Positions 49,140-58,546 of a stretch of DNA of 64,000 bases are shown here, one piece after another. Both the position numbers and the translations under genes were made by a program. A model generated the notes under the pieces. It did not search any database. It saw nothing but the letters and a program-made list of their open reading frames with translations, and was not told the DNA's origin. Within the stretch, counting starts at the first letter, position 1. Every line of letters starts with the position of its first letter. Source of the stretch: JAGXTF01 sp044224315 (GTDB lineage: Bacteria; Bacteroidota; Bacteroidia; NS11-12g; UBA955); NCBI GenBank assembly GCA_044224315.1, contig JBGAKR010000008.1:136261-200260 (forward strand), read 5' to 3'.

Positions 49140-50120
49140 ATGAGTGAAAAAAGAAAAGTACCCCAGCAACAGAAAACCCGTCTGCATCCGCGCAGCCGGC
49201 ATAGAGAAAGGTATAATTTTAAAACCCTGATAGCGGCTAATCCTGAATTGGAAGCCTACGTAAAACCCAATGCTTATAACGACGAATCCATCGATTACTT
49301 TAATCCGGATGCCGTAAAAGCGCTGAATAAAGCTTTGCTAAAACACCATTATGGCATTGAATTCTGGGATATTCCGGAGGGCTATTTATGTCCACCGATC
49401 CCAGGCCGGGCCGATTATTTGCATTACATGGCCGATTTGCTGGGATTCAGTAACCATGGCTTAATTCCGGTTGGCAGAGAGATTGTGGTATTGGATATTG
49501 GGGTAGGGGCCAATTGTGTATACCCTTTGCTAGGGCACAAGGATTATGGCTGGTCGTTTATAGGCAGCGATATAGATGAAATTGCAGTGGAATCTGCCAA
49601 AAAAATAGTTGAATTAAATCAGCTGAAAACCAGAATAGGCATACGTTTACAATCAGATAAAAATAAAATATTTGAGGGTATTTTATTGCGGGGAGAATTG
49701 TTTGATTTAAGTATTTGCAATCCACCCTTTCACGCATCGGCCGAGGATGCCCGGCGTGGAAACCTGCGAAAATTGAGTAATTTAAAACAAAAAACCGTTA
49801 CAAAACCCAGCTTAAATTTTGGCGGAACCAATAACGAATTGTGGTGCGAAGGGGGAGAAGCCCGTTTTATTCAGGATATGATAAAAGAAAGCAAAACCTT
49901 TGGCAATCAGGTGTTTTGGTTTTCATCGGTAGTATCGCGCGAGCAGAATTTGCCCAAACTTTTTGCCATTCTAAAAAGCGAAGGGGCGGTAGATTTTAAA
50001 AGCATTCAAATGGGGCAGGGGAATAAAACCAGCCACATTCTGGCCTGGACTTTCCTATCAAAAAACGACCAGAGAAACTGGCGGAATAAGAGGTGGGATA
50101 AGGAACAGCCGAGTGCATAA
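49140..50120 (+). CDS. rlmF: 23S rRNA (adenine(1618)-N(6))-methyltransferase
   Basis: 326 residues. Methylates A1618 of 23S rRNA. Diagnostic features: LHPRSRHRERYNFKTLIAAN near the N-terminus, the long insertion IPEGYLCPPIPGRADYLHYM, SAM motif VLDIGVGANCVYPLLG, and the catalytic NPPF in LSICNPPFHASAEDA. Also CEGGEARFIQDMI, shared by RlmF. Normal length. Confidence 0.95.
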   Translation: MSEKRKVPQQQKTRLHPRSRHRERYNFKTLIAANPELEAYVKPNAYNDESIDYFNPDAVKALNKALLKHHYGIEFWDIPEGYLCPPIPGRADYLHYMADLLGFSNHGLIPVGREIVVLDIGVGANCVYPLLGHKDYGWSFIGSDIDEIAVESAKKIVELNQLKTRIGIRLQSDKNKIFEGILLRGELFDLSICNPPFHASAEDARRGNLRKLSNLKQKTVTKPSLNFGGTNNELWCEGGEARFIQDMIKESKTFGNQVFWFSSVVSREQNLPKLFAILKSEGAVDFKSIQMGQGNKTSHILAWTFLSKNDQRNWRNKRWDKEQPSA

Positions 50121-50377
50121 CGCAATCCGCCACATTTTCAATGGGCGGAGCATGGTGCATCGAACAGCCAATGGTGAATTGTGAATGGTGAATTGTGAAT
50201 CAAACAGCTATTTCTTTGTAGAACCTAACAGCCTTTCTCCGCGACCACTGCTCCCCGCTCCCTGCCCCCTCCTCCCTTTTGGAATGTAGAATTAACAGCC
50301 GGTGCAATCCGCCAACCAACTTCATTAAACCTTAAACCTTAATCATTAAACCCGCCTCAAAAGCAGTCGGGCAAGCA
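50121..50377. repeat. Intergenic repeat cluster between rlmF and sppA
   Basis: Starts at the rlmF stop with hairpin repeat copy E (50127-50148), then two perfect copies of AATGGTGAATTGTG (50170-50197), then a C-rich block of CTGCTCCCCGCTCCCTGCCCC type (about 50247-50277). No gene. Confidence 0.75.
50127..50148 (-). repeat. Dispersed 22-bp hairpin repeat, copy E
   Basis: CCGCC + ACATTTTCAATG + GGCGG, inverse orientation to copies B-D, same as copy A. With copy A it shares CGCAATC on the left and AGCA on the right (about 32 bp in all). Confidence 0.78.
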
Positions 50378-52144
50378 TTAATCCACCTTAATTTCCCAAG
50401 GCATACGCATTTGAATGCCGGAGAAAGTAGCTGCTTTTTGCAAGCGCTGTGCGGTTTCGTAGAAGGTGCCAAACTCGGCTTTGAGGGCAGATTTTTGGGC
50501 ATTGGCCATGCTTTCTTTGCCAAATAATTGTTCGAACGCACTTTTCAAAACCGGCATTTCTACAACCCTGTATTTTTTAAGTTTGGCTTTCCAGGCTGCA
50601 CTTTGAATAGCGCGGTCAATGCCTCCAAAACCATCTATCAATCCTAGGGTTTTGGCATGGGTGGCGGTGTATACATGACCTTGTGCCAGGGCGGCAACAG
50701 CGGCAGTGTCCAACTTGCGGCCACGGGCTACAATGCCTATGAAATCGCCATAAATTTCGTTTACCATTTCCTGAAAATAGTTGCGCATGCCCTCAGATAA
50801 GGGCTGATCGGGGCGCCAACCTGCCGAAAATTCGCCGGTTGGAACAGTTTCATAGCTCAGTCCCAGATGATCGCGGTACAGTTTGCTGGTATTGGGCACC
50901 ATGGCAAATACACCAATAGAACCTGTAATAGAATTGGGGTATGCAAAGATTGAATCGCCCAGACAAGCTATGTAATACCCACCGCTGGCGGCAACGTTTC
51001 CAAAGCTGATGATAACAGGTTTTACCTTGCGGCAAATGTCTACCTCGCGGGCAATAATGTCGCTTGCATTGCTGCTTCCACCGGGGCTGTTTACCCTTAA
51101 TACTACTGCTTTTACAGTTTTATCTAAACGGGCTTTTTTAATGGTAGCAGCCAAAGATTCGCTGCCTATTCCATCGGAAGACTCGTTTTTACCCATGTTA
51201 ATTTCACCATTGGCATAAATAATGGCAATTTTATCAGGGCTGAATTCGCCCTCCATATCGCTTTGCACATAGGATCCAAATGCCAGGGTTTTGAATTTGT
51301 CATCGGCTTTTAACCCTATTTTGGTCTTAATTTCTTCTTCTACTTCGTCCTGGTATTTTAGTCCGTCAACCAGCTTATACTCCAGTGCTTTGCTGGCAGT
51401 GCGGGCTAAAAATTTATTGGCAATATCTGCCAGATTCTGACTATCGATATTGCGGCTTTTGCAAATAGATTTAATATGGTAGCCAAACGATTCGTCTACA
51501 TACACCTTAATCTGCTGGCGGTTGGGTTCGCTTAATGAGGTTTGGATAAATGGCTCAACAGCACCTTTGTATTTACCGGCTTTAAAAACCTCCATTTGTA
51601 CGCCCAGTTTATCCAGCATGCCTTTGTAAAACATTACCGAACCGCTGAAACCATTGAATTCCATCATGCCCTTGGGGTTTAAATACACCTTATCGCAGGC
51701 CGAGGCAATGAGGTATCCGCCATCGGTAAGCACTTCGGAGTAGGAATATACAAACTTGCCCGATTTGCGGAAGTCGATAATCTGGTTGCGTATTTCTTCG
51801 GCCGTTCCCAGTCCGCCGGCATATAAATCGCTGCGGAGGATAATGCCCTTGATATTTTTATCTTTTGCCGCGTGTTTAAGTCCGGCAATAATTTTATTCA
51901 ATCCAACACTGGGGGTTAATTCGTCGGTGCCACCGCCAAAACCTTCAAACGGATTTTCCTGCAGCCTTTCGGGCACTTCGCCGTTCAATTTCAGTTCCAG
52001 TACCGTATTCGATTTCACATCTGGTTTATCTGAAGCAGAGCTTACCAGCCCAACAACTATCAGCATAAAGATACCAAAAATGAGGATGGTGCCGATAAAA
52101 AAGCCTAACAGGCTTGCCAACATGGTTTTGAAAAAACTATTCAT
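50378..52144 (-). CDS. sppA: Signal peptide peptidase SppA (long, 67K type)
   Basis: 588 residues. Inner-membrane serine protease degrading cleaved signal peptides in the periplasm. N-terminal TM helix (LLGFFIGTILIFGIFMLIVV, ~10-30). Two ClpP-fold halves: the first contains KAGKYKGAVEPF with the catalytic Lys, the second contains VNSPGGSSNASD with the nucleophile Ser, and YYIACLGDSIFAYPNSITGS, IGVF. So the Lys/Ser dyad spans both halves as in E. coli SppA. Start 52144 (MNSFFKTML) is preferred to 52186. Confidence 0.95.
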   Translation of the reverse strand: MNSFFKTMLASLLGFFIGTILIFGIFMLIVVGLVSSASDKPDVKSNTVLELKLNGEVPERLQENPFEGFGGGTDELTPSVGLNKIIAGLKHAAKDKNIKGIILRSDLYAGGLGTAEEIRNQIIDFRKSGKFVYSYSEVLTDGGYLIASACDKVYLNPKGMMEFNGFSGSVMFYKGMLDKLGVQMEVFKAGKYKGAVEPFIQTSLSEPNRQQIKVYVDESFGYHIKSICKSRNIDSQNLADIANKFLARTASKALEYKLVDGLKYQDEVEEEIKTKIGLKADDKFKTLAFGSYVQSDMEGEFSPDKIAIIYANGEINMGKNESSDGIGSESLAATIKKARLDKTVKAVVLRVNSPGGSSNASDIIAREVDICRKVKPVIISFGNVAASGGYYIACLGDSIFAYPNSITGSIGVFAMVPNTSKLYRDHLGLSYETVPTGEFSAGWRPDQPLSEGMRNYFQEMVNEIYGDFIGIVARGRKLDTAAVAALAQGHVYTATHAKTLGLIDGFGGIDRAIQSAAWKAKLKKYRVVEMPVLKSAFEQLFGKESMANAQKSALKAEFGTFYETAQRLQKAATFSGIQMRMPWEIKVD

Positions 52145-52505
52145 GGTTTTGTGATGCGAATATAGAAAGGCAATGATAAGTAGCATTTTTGTTTTCGTTG
52201 AATCTTTGGAATGCGGGGATTAAGTATGGTCCCTATCGACCAAAAACCAATTCTCCAACATCAATGAAATCAACGATGTGCTGGTATTCTATTTAAAAAG
52301 CCCGATTTTCAATTTCAATGGCAAGGGGGAATTGCTTAAAAAAATCGTAATTCGCCCGCTGAAAAGCCTTTAAAGACAGCAAATTTTGTCTATTTTACAG
52401 GAATGGCACAATTTTGGTGTATTGATAATTAGACGCTATTTTTTTGAAATAGCCCACTAAAACAAACACCCGAAATGTTCAATTTGCTAAACAAAAGGAG
52501 TACCT
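52145..52505. other. Intergenic region upstream of the DUF5723 gene
   Basis: No gene or clear promoter match seen. It ends with AAAGGAG (52494-52500), a strong Shine-Dalgarno site 5 bases before the ATG at 52506, unusual for this window where most genes lack one. Confidence 0.55.
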
Positions 52506-55500
52506 ATGAAAAAGACACTTACCATCAAACTGGCTGCAATCCTGCTTGGATGTAGCGCGTTTCCCCTGGCCGCACAGCAAGCCACTGGTTTATTTGCAGG
52601 CAACCACAATGCTCCCTATTCTGCGTTTCAGAATCCGGCTAACACCATGCCCGATCTGAATCGTATGTATATTAATTTCTGGGGCGCCAACGTGGGTTTC
52701 ACCAATAATGCCCTTACCTATAATGCCCCTTTTGGCATGAATGCCTGGGCCAATGGCAATTACCCCGACCAATATAAAAGCGGCGATAATCTGCTGTTTA
52801 ACCAGGATTGGATTCAGTGGGGAAATGCCAAAAACCAGAAACTGTATTATTTGAGTGAAGTGTACGGCCCATCTGTATTCTTTCGCGCTGCACCCGGCCT
52901 GGGAATGGGCTTTGGAGTGCGCAATGTGAGTGGTATTAGCATGACCGGTGTAAATGCCGAATTGGGCAAACTTTTTCGCTTTGGCCCCGATACTACTGGC
53001 GGTGCATATAAAGGAGACAATGCGCTGGTTAAAAACAAAACCTACAGCAATGGCCCTTTCAGTATCAATATCGACAATTATAACGAGTGGTTCTTTAGCC
53101 TGGCTGGTGCCAAACGCAATCAAGGTGTGAATTACTGGAAATGGGGTGCCACCGGTAAATTTCTGGTAGGTACCGGCAATGCATATTTGGGTGCCAATAA
53201 ATTGGATTATACCCTCAATGGCAATCAAATTACCCTCAATAATACCGATTTACAATTTAAACATACCAGTGATGGAAGCATTGTAGATGGTGTAAAATAC
53301 CCCTTTGGCCTGAACTTTAACGAAGTAAACGGAGCTGGTTTTGGATTGGATCTGGGTTTTGTATACGAAAACCGCACCAGCCGCCCTGCCCGCACTTTAA
53401 ACAATTGGTGGGATTGCACCTGGGGCGACAATACCCAATATGACTGGAAATTTGGAGCCAGCCTTACCGATTTAGGCATTATTGGTTACCAGGGCAGCAC
53501 CCGTCTCCTGGATATCAGCACCGCAAAAACTTATACCTTTAATAATAATACCCTGAACAACTGGCAGAGCTTTGGCGAAGACCGTTTTGCCAAAGTAGAC
53601 AAAGGTTTTTTCGACGATAGCAGCCTGCAAGCCGGTATAGGCAATAATTACAGCGTACTTACCCCTGCCGCACTCAATGCGCAGTTGGATATGCGTGTGG
53701 GACATAATTTCTTTTTCGGAGTGAACTGGAGCCAAAGCTTAAAAGGACAAAACAGCCTGGGATTGCGCAAAGCCTCTTACCTGAATTTTGTGCCCCGCTG
53801 GGAAGGTGAGCATGCCGAAATTGGCTTGCCTGTGACCCTTACCCGCGATTATACCGCACTCAATGTGGGCTTGTATGGCAGGGTTGGTCCCTTTACCCTG
53901 GGTACAGATAACCTGGCAGGATTGGCTAAGTTTGCCACCAACACCCCCTATAAATCTGCCAATATCTATTTTGCCGTGCGCCTGCAATTGCCTACTTGCG
54001 GCTGGTACCATTACGATGAGTACGATTCTGTGGCCACCCACGATACAATCGTAAAAACCGATACTACCAATTTCTGGAAGCGCGATACCGTGCGCATAAC
54101 CAAGCACGATACCATTTACAAAAACAAAGTAGTACGCGATACCATTAAAATGGTAAAACACGATACCATTGTAAAATACAAAACCACCAATGGAGAGGAT
54201 CTGAAAAAACGCGAGGCCGAGCTGAGCAAAAAAGAAGCAGCTGCAGCTCAAAAAGAAGCAGATTTGAAAAAACGCGAGGAGGAAATCAAGCGTAAAGAAA
54301 ATACCAATATGGGCACCGGTGGCGATTGCCGCACCCGCATTGCCGAATTGGAAGACCAACTTCGCCGTGAACGCGATTTATATAACAAATTAAACAAGCA
54401 ATACAATGATTGCAGCGATGAACGGCTACGCCAGGAAGCCAAAATCCGCGACCTGGAAGCCCAATTGGTGCAATTGCGCAAACAAAACGGGGATTTAAAT
54501 ACCGAAAACAACAACCTGCGCATTGAGATTGAAAGACTGAAACAAGAGATTGCCCGTTTGAAATTAAACAACAATCCATGTGGTGCGCAGATTAAAACCC
54601 TGGATAGCTTACTGGCCATTGAGCAGAAGAAAAATGCCGACCAGGCCAAAGAACTGGCTGCCCAAAAAGCCCGCGTAACCCAACAGGATGCTGAGATTGC
54701 AGCCAATAAAAAACGCATCAGCGATCTTGAAGCAGAGCTTGCCACTACCAAAGCAAATTGCACCAACAGCAAAGTTTGTGATGATAAAATTAAAGCCATA
54801 CAGGTAGAATTGGATGCTGAAAAAGCCAAAACCGCTACCCTTACAAAGCAGGTGGCCACCGTTACGGCTGATAAGGATGCTGCCCAAAAAGAAAATAGCA
54901 CCCTGAAAACCAAAGCCGCTGCGGATGCCGATGAGATTGCAAAACTGAAAAAACAGCTGGACGAGTTGCGTAAGGAGTATGACTTTGAAATAGCCGAAAA
55001 CGCCAAACTGCGCGAACAACTGAAAAATTGCGGAAGCAGCACTGAAGCCGCTAAGCTGAAAGCTGATTTGGATGCCAGCAACAAAAAAGTGGCTGAACTA
55101 ACTACCCAATTGGCTAAAGTAACCGGTGAAAAAGAAGCCCTTGAAAAAGAAAATGCTACCTTGAAAGCCAAAGCTACCGTTGATGCCGATGAAAACGCAA
55201 AACTGAAAAAACAGCTGGACGACCTGCGCAAAGAGTATGACTTTGAAATAGCCGAAAATGCCAAACTGCGCGAACAACTGAAAAATTGCGGAAGCAGTGA
55301 AGAGGCCGCAAAACTGAAAGCCGATTTGGATGCCAGCAATAAAAAAGTAGCCGAGCTTACCGCACAGTTGGCAAAAGTAACCGGTGAAAAAGAAACCCTG
55401 GAGAAAGAAAATAGTGGCTTGAAAGCCAAGGTTACCCAAATGCAAACCGATCTGGATGGATTGAAAAAACAGTTGGATGATGCCAATGCACAGATTGCAG

Positions 55501-56123
55501 ACCTGAACAACAAATTGAAAAACTGTGGTTCAGATGCTGAGCTTGCCAAAGCCAAAGCCGACCTGGCCACAGCCAATGCCAAAGTTGCCGATTTGCAAAG
55601 CAAAGTTGATGACCTTACCAAAGCAAAAGCCAAAGCAGAAGCCGATCTTGCTGATGCAAAAGGAAAAATTGCCGACCTTGAAGCCAAATTGAAAGATTGC
55701 AGCAGCAACAACTGCGATGATGTAAAAGCAGAATTGACAAGTACCAAGAACAAATACAATGTGCTGAAAGAAGAGTATGATGCCCTGCTTGCCGAACGCA
55801 ACAAATTCAAATCTGATTTGGATAAATGCAAATCTGACCTGGCCAACTGCAGCAGCAACAGCAGCAATAACGACGATTTGAAAGCTGAGATTGCCAAATT
55901 AAAAACCACCATTACTGAACTGAATGGGGAAGTAGCTGGTAAGCAAAAATCTTTAGATGACCTGCAAAGTGCTTACGACAAATTGGATGGCCAAAATGCA
56001 GATTTGAAAAAACAAATTGCCGACCTCCAAAACCAGGTGAAAGCCCTCAATACCCAGGTGGCAGATTTGCAAGCCAAACTGAAAGCTTGCCAGGATGCCA
56101 ACCCAGGCGGCGGCGGTAACTAA
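52506..56123 (+). CDS. DUF5723-type outer-membrane barrel protein with a ~660-residue coiled-coil tail
   Basis: 1205 residues. Signal peptide ending FPLAAQQ. Residues ~24-495 resemble the DUF5723 outer-membrane beta-barrel (GNHNAPYSAFQNPANTMPDL at the start; alternating aromatic strands; FRLQLPTCGWYHYDEYDS near the end). Then a Thr/Asp linker with repeated HDTI(V/Y)K motifs (~505-555) and a heptad-rich coiled coil to the C-terminus, including a tandem repeat of 86 residues (KLKKQLDDLRKEYDFEIAEN, AKLREQLKNCGSS). Short Cys motifs (NCGSS, DCSSN) recur through the coil. Ends in Gly/Pro. Normal DUF5723 proteins lack or have a short tail, so this is an unusual fusion. Probably spans from outer membrane into periplasm. 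Confidence 0.8.
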   Translation: MKKTLTIKLAAILLGCSAFPLAAQQATGLFAGNHNAPYSAFQNPANTMPDLNRMYINFWGANVGFTNNALTYNAPFGMNAWANGNYPDQYKSGDNLLFNQDWIQWGNAKNQKLYYLSEVYGPSVFFRAAPGLGMGFGVRNVSGISMTGVNAELGKLFRFGPDTTGGAYKGDNALVKNKTYSNGPFSINIDNYNEWFFSLAGAKRNQGVNYWKWGATGKFLVGTGNAYLGANKLDYTLNGNQITLNNTDLQFKHTSDGSIVDGVKYPFGLNFNEVNGAGFGLDLGFVYENRTSRPARTLNNWWDCTWGDNTQYDWKFGASLTDLGIIGYQGSTRLLDISTAKTYTFNNNTLNNWQSFGEDRFAKVDKGFFDDSSLQAGIGNNYSVLTPAALNAQLDMRVGHNFFFGVNWSQSLKGQNSLGLRKASYLNFVPRWEGEHAEIGLPVTLTRDYTALNVGLYGRVGPFTLGTDNLAGLAKFATNTPYKSANIYFAVRLQLPTCGWYHYDEYDSVATHDTIVKTDTTNFWKRDTVRITKHDTIYKNKVVRDTIKMVKHDTIVKYKTTNGEDLKKREAELSKKEAAAAQKEADLKKREEEIKRKENTNMGTGGDCRTRIAELEDQLRRERDLYNKLNKQYNDCSDERLRQEAKIRDLEAQLVQLRKQNGDLNTENNNLRIEIERLKQEIARLKLNNNPCGAQIKTLDSLLAIEQKKNADQAKELAAQKARVTQQDAEIAANKKRISDLEAELATTKANCTNSKVCDDKIKAIQVELDAEKAKTATLTKQVATVTADKDAAQKENSTLKTKAAADADEIAKLKKQLDELRKEYDFEIAENAKLREQLKNCGSSTEAAKLKADLDASNKKVAELTTQLAKVTGEKEALEKENATLKAKATVDADENAKLKKQLDDLRKEYDFEIAENAKLREQLKNCGSSEEAAKLKADLDASNKKVAELTAQLAKVTGEKETLEKENSGLKAKVTQMQTDLDGLKKQLDDANAQIADLNNKLKNCGSDAELAKAKADLATANAKVADLQSKVDDLTKAKAKAEADLADAKGKIADLEAKLKDCSSNNCDDVKAELTSTKNKYNVLKEEYDALLAERNKFKSDLDKCKSDLANCSSNSSNNDDLKAEIAKLKTTITELNGEVAGKQKSLDDLQSAYDKLDGQNADLKKQIADLQNQVKALNTQVADLQAKLKACQDANPGGGGN
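54942..55457 (+). repeat. 258-bp (86-codon) tandem repeat inside the coiled-coil gene
   Basis: Unit 1 starts at 54942, unit 2 at 55200, both with AAACTGAAAAAACAGCTGG. The reading frame is kept. Unit 2 matches for about 75 codons before diverging, and the segment before unit 1 (TADKDAAQKENSTLKTKA) is an older, weaker copy. Confidence 0.85.
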
Positions 56124-56147
56124 TCTTAAGAGCAACCTACAATAGAG

Positions 56148-56175
56148 AACTGCCCCAAATTGGGGCAGTTTTTTT
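56148..56175 (+). terminator. Terminator after the DUF5723/coiled-coil gene
   Basis: AACTGCCCCA (56148-56157) with TGGGGCAGTT (56161-56170), short loop, seven or more T. Confidence 0.92.
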
Positions 56176-56324
56176 ATGCTTAATAGAGAGTATTTAATAA
56201 TCCGATGAATTGATTATGGTGCTGACAAAAGCCTTTAACCATAAGTGCTATTGCATTTAAAAAGCCACAAGTAAGATTTTGTGGCTTTGGGTTAAAGATA
56301 TTTAATCAATCGCAGTGTAAAAGC

Positions 56325-57854
56325 TCAGATACGTTTTTTTACCTGGTTGTTCTGGTTGATTAGGATACTTAAATCTTCTACAGAATTGATGGGCTTTTTA
56401 TACAATTCTAGCACTATATCGCGATTATCTGTTCGGCGCATGCCTTGCCTGGTTTTGAATAGGGTATTTTTGATTTCCATATCAAAGCGGTCGGCATCCA
56501 AAAATGCTACAGAATTGCGGGTAGATGAAAATGCGATTAACATACAACGGTCGGTTGGGGTAAGGTTTAATACAGCATGGCCAACAGTGGGGTAGTAGGC
56601 GATGCGGTTGCTGTTTAGAAAAACCAGGTAAACACCGTTGTTGAATGAATCGGCAGAAGCAACCCGGTAGCGGAAGTTCATGGATTGGGCATTGGTAGGA
56701 TTTGCTGTTTTACCCGATCCAAACCAACCGGTTTGGGTAATTTCGAAAGTGCGGGTATTGGCGCCTAACCTGTTCACCTTGCCCTTGCTTATCCCGGTTT
56801 TATATGTTCGGTAAGCGGTTATTGCTGAATCTTCTTCTCCCCATTCAACATCTTTCAACTTACGGTAAACAGGGCGTTTGAACAAGGCCCTCAACCAGCC
56901 AAAAAATCCGCGGGGTTTGATTAAATCGTAACCCAACTGTCCTTTATGGGAGGGGCCAAATGCACTGCTATCCTGGGTAATGCGGTTGCTGATATCCATA
57001 GTTTCCCAGGCTTTGGCTACACTGTAATACTGGTAACCCGAGAAAATACTGCTAGTATTGTTGATGCTAAAATTGAGTAATAGTGAATGGTTGGCACGCA
57101 ATCGCAGGGGTTTGCCATTTTTAATGGCTTTGATTTCAAATGCACCGTTGTTGGTAAAACCGGCAGCATTTCCATCTACCCGGCTGGTAAATGAAATCCC
57201 GGCAAAAAGCATAGCTGCCTGGTCGCGGCATTCGCGGTACAACACTTGCACCGGACCATTTACCTGTTTGCCATTTTCGTCTTCCCAGGCATCGGCGGGC
57301 AATTCAAGGCTATTGGTGGTTTTTAACATCAGGTAACCGGGTTTTTGTGTGTTATCGATGGTAAATGTATCGTAGGGCAGGGTAAACCATTGAAACCTGC
57401 TTGATTCTATGGGCGTAGCTTTTTCGGTATGTATTTCCTGCACTGGAATAACTACCGGAGATTGGATGTTCTCAGTTCCCTTTTCATCTGCCGGAGGTTG
57501 AATTTTTTCTTCCACAATAGCAGGCGGTGCGGCAACAGTTGCAGGGTGTTGGCCCATCGTTTTTGGAGTATACAGGGCTGTTTTTTCTTCTACAACCGGG
57601 GTAAGGGCCGGGGCTGTATTTTCAGTTTTAACGGGTGTATTAACTTCTATTTTAGTGGGTTTCGCATTTTGGCTATAATACCAAGAACCAACGGCAACTG
57701 CAGCGGTAAATACAGCGGTACCGCCCCAAACCCAGGGTTTGGTGTACCACATTTTTTTTGCTTTCACAGTGGCAAGCATGGCCCCAAAATTTTGGGCTGG
57801 TGGTATATGCGGGGCAGGTTCGTCTATCTTAAACCTGTATTTATCATTGCTCAT
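56325..57854 (-). CDS. Single-pass membrane protein paired with ECF sigma (probable anti-sigma or regulator)
   Basis: 509 residues. Cytoplasmic N-terminus of ~37 residues (KYRFKIDEPAPHIPPAQNFG), one TM helix (VWGGTAVFTAAVAVGSWYY, ~43-62), then a long Pro/Thr/Glu linker (~65-145) and a periplasmic domain (~150-509) of beta-rich character (FTIDNTQKPGYLMLKTTNSL, GPVQVLYRECRDQAAMLFAG, DRCMLIAFSSTRNSVAFLDA). The first 4 bases overlap the sigma gene's end, the usual position of an anti-sigma factor, but no zinc-binding anti-sigma motif is seen. Role inferred from position and topology. Confidence 0.75.
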   Translation of the reverse strand: MSNDKYRFKIDEPAPHIPPAQNFGAMLATVKAKKMWYTKPWVWGGTAVFTAAVAVGSWYYSQNAKPTKIEVNTPVKTENTAPALTPVVEEKTALYTPKTMGQHPATVAAPPAIVEEKIQPPADEKGTENIQSPVVIPVQEIHTEKATPIESSRFQWFTLPYDTFTIDNTQKPGYLMLKTTNSLELPADAWEDENGKQVNGPVQVLYRECRDQAAMLFAGISFTSRVDGNAAGFTNNGAFEIKAIKNGKPLRLRANHSLLLNFSINNTSSIFSGYQYYSVAKAWETMDISNRITQDSSAFGPSHKGQLGYDLIKPRGFFGWLRALFKRPVYRKLKDVEWGEEDSAITAYRTYKTGISKGKVNRLGANTRTFEITQTGWFGSGKTANPTNAQSMNFRYRVASADSFNNGVYLVFLNSNRIAYYPTVGHAVLNLTPTDRCMLIAFSSTRNSVAFLDADRFDMEIKNTLFKTRQGMRRTDNRDIVLELYKKPINSVEDLSILINQNNQVKKRI

Positions 57855-58435
57855 CGCTTGGCCTCCTTCATAAATGCTTCTCTCACACGCTGCATGACCC
57901 GGTGTATTTTTACCCTTGCATTGGCCTCGGTTGTATCTAAAATGGTTCCGATTTCTGAAAAATTGCGCTTCTCAAAATAACGCATCACAATCAGTTCCAT
58001 TTCATCGGGTTTTAAATGTTCCATGGCCTTAAGTAAGGTATGTATATTCTCTTCATCGTCGTATTTAGATTCAATTTCCTGGACTATATCCTGCAAACCT
58101 TCGGTGCGAACCCATACTTTGCGTTCTTTTTTTTGTTTGCGGTAATAATTCCCAATTTCGCTGCTGGCAATGCGGTATAACCAACTGCCAAAAGGAAAAC
58201 CCTGAATTTTGAATTTGCCAATGTTCAACATGGCTTTTTCAAAAACCAGAGAGGTTATATCCAGGCAACTTTCCGCATCATCACACCTGCGGTAAATGAA
58301 CTCGTAAATGGGTTTGTGGTATTTTTTATACAAGGGCTCAAAATGCTTTAGATCATTTTGCGCGGCCAAAATCCACTGAGACTCCTCCTCCAGAATTTGC
58401 TGTCTGTGCTCAGTTAATTCAGCCCTAGCCTCCAT
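57851..58435 (-). CDS. ECF-type RNA polymerase sigma factor
   Basis: 194 residues. Region 2: HFEPLYKKYHKPIYEFIYRR, SCLDITSLVFEKAMLNIG, FGSWLYRIASSEIGNYYRKQ. Region 4: EHLKPDEMELIVMRYFEKRN, FSEIGTILDTTEANARVKIH. Same-strand partner is the membrane protein that overlaps its stop. Upstream 111 bases have no clear TAnnTTTG promoter, compatible with autoregulation. Targets are unknown; the TonB-dependent receptor gene upstream on the same strand is a candidate. Confidence 0.92.
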   Translation of the reverse strand: MEARAELTEHRQQILEEESQWILAAQNDLKHFEPLYKKYHKPIYEFIYRRCDDAESCLDITSLVFEKAMLNIGKFKIQGFPFGSWLYRIASSEIGNYYRKQKKERKVWVRTEGLQDIVQEIESKYDDEENIHTLLKAMEHLKPDEMELIVMRYFEKRNFSEIGTILDTTEANARVKIHRVMQRVREAFMKEAKR

Positions 58436-58546
58436 ATGTGTAACCAGTATTGCCAGAAAGTTTTAATCTTATAACGCAGAATCAAAATATTGTTACATGC
58501 AATTTAGAAAAAAAATTGGGTTAACTCAAAAAAAGCCCTAAAAACC

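Noticed and set aside
54248..55912. 554-codon minus-strand open frame inside the coiled-coil gene
   Set aside because: It is antisense to heptad-repeat codons (AAA/GAA/GCC rich), giving Phe/Leu/Ser-rich low-complexity translation; no start context. The plus-strand gene has signal peptide, ribosome site and terminator.
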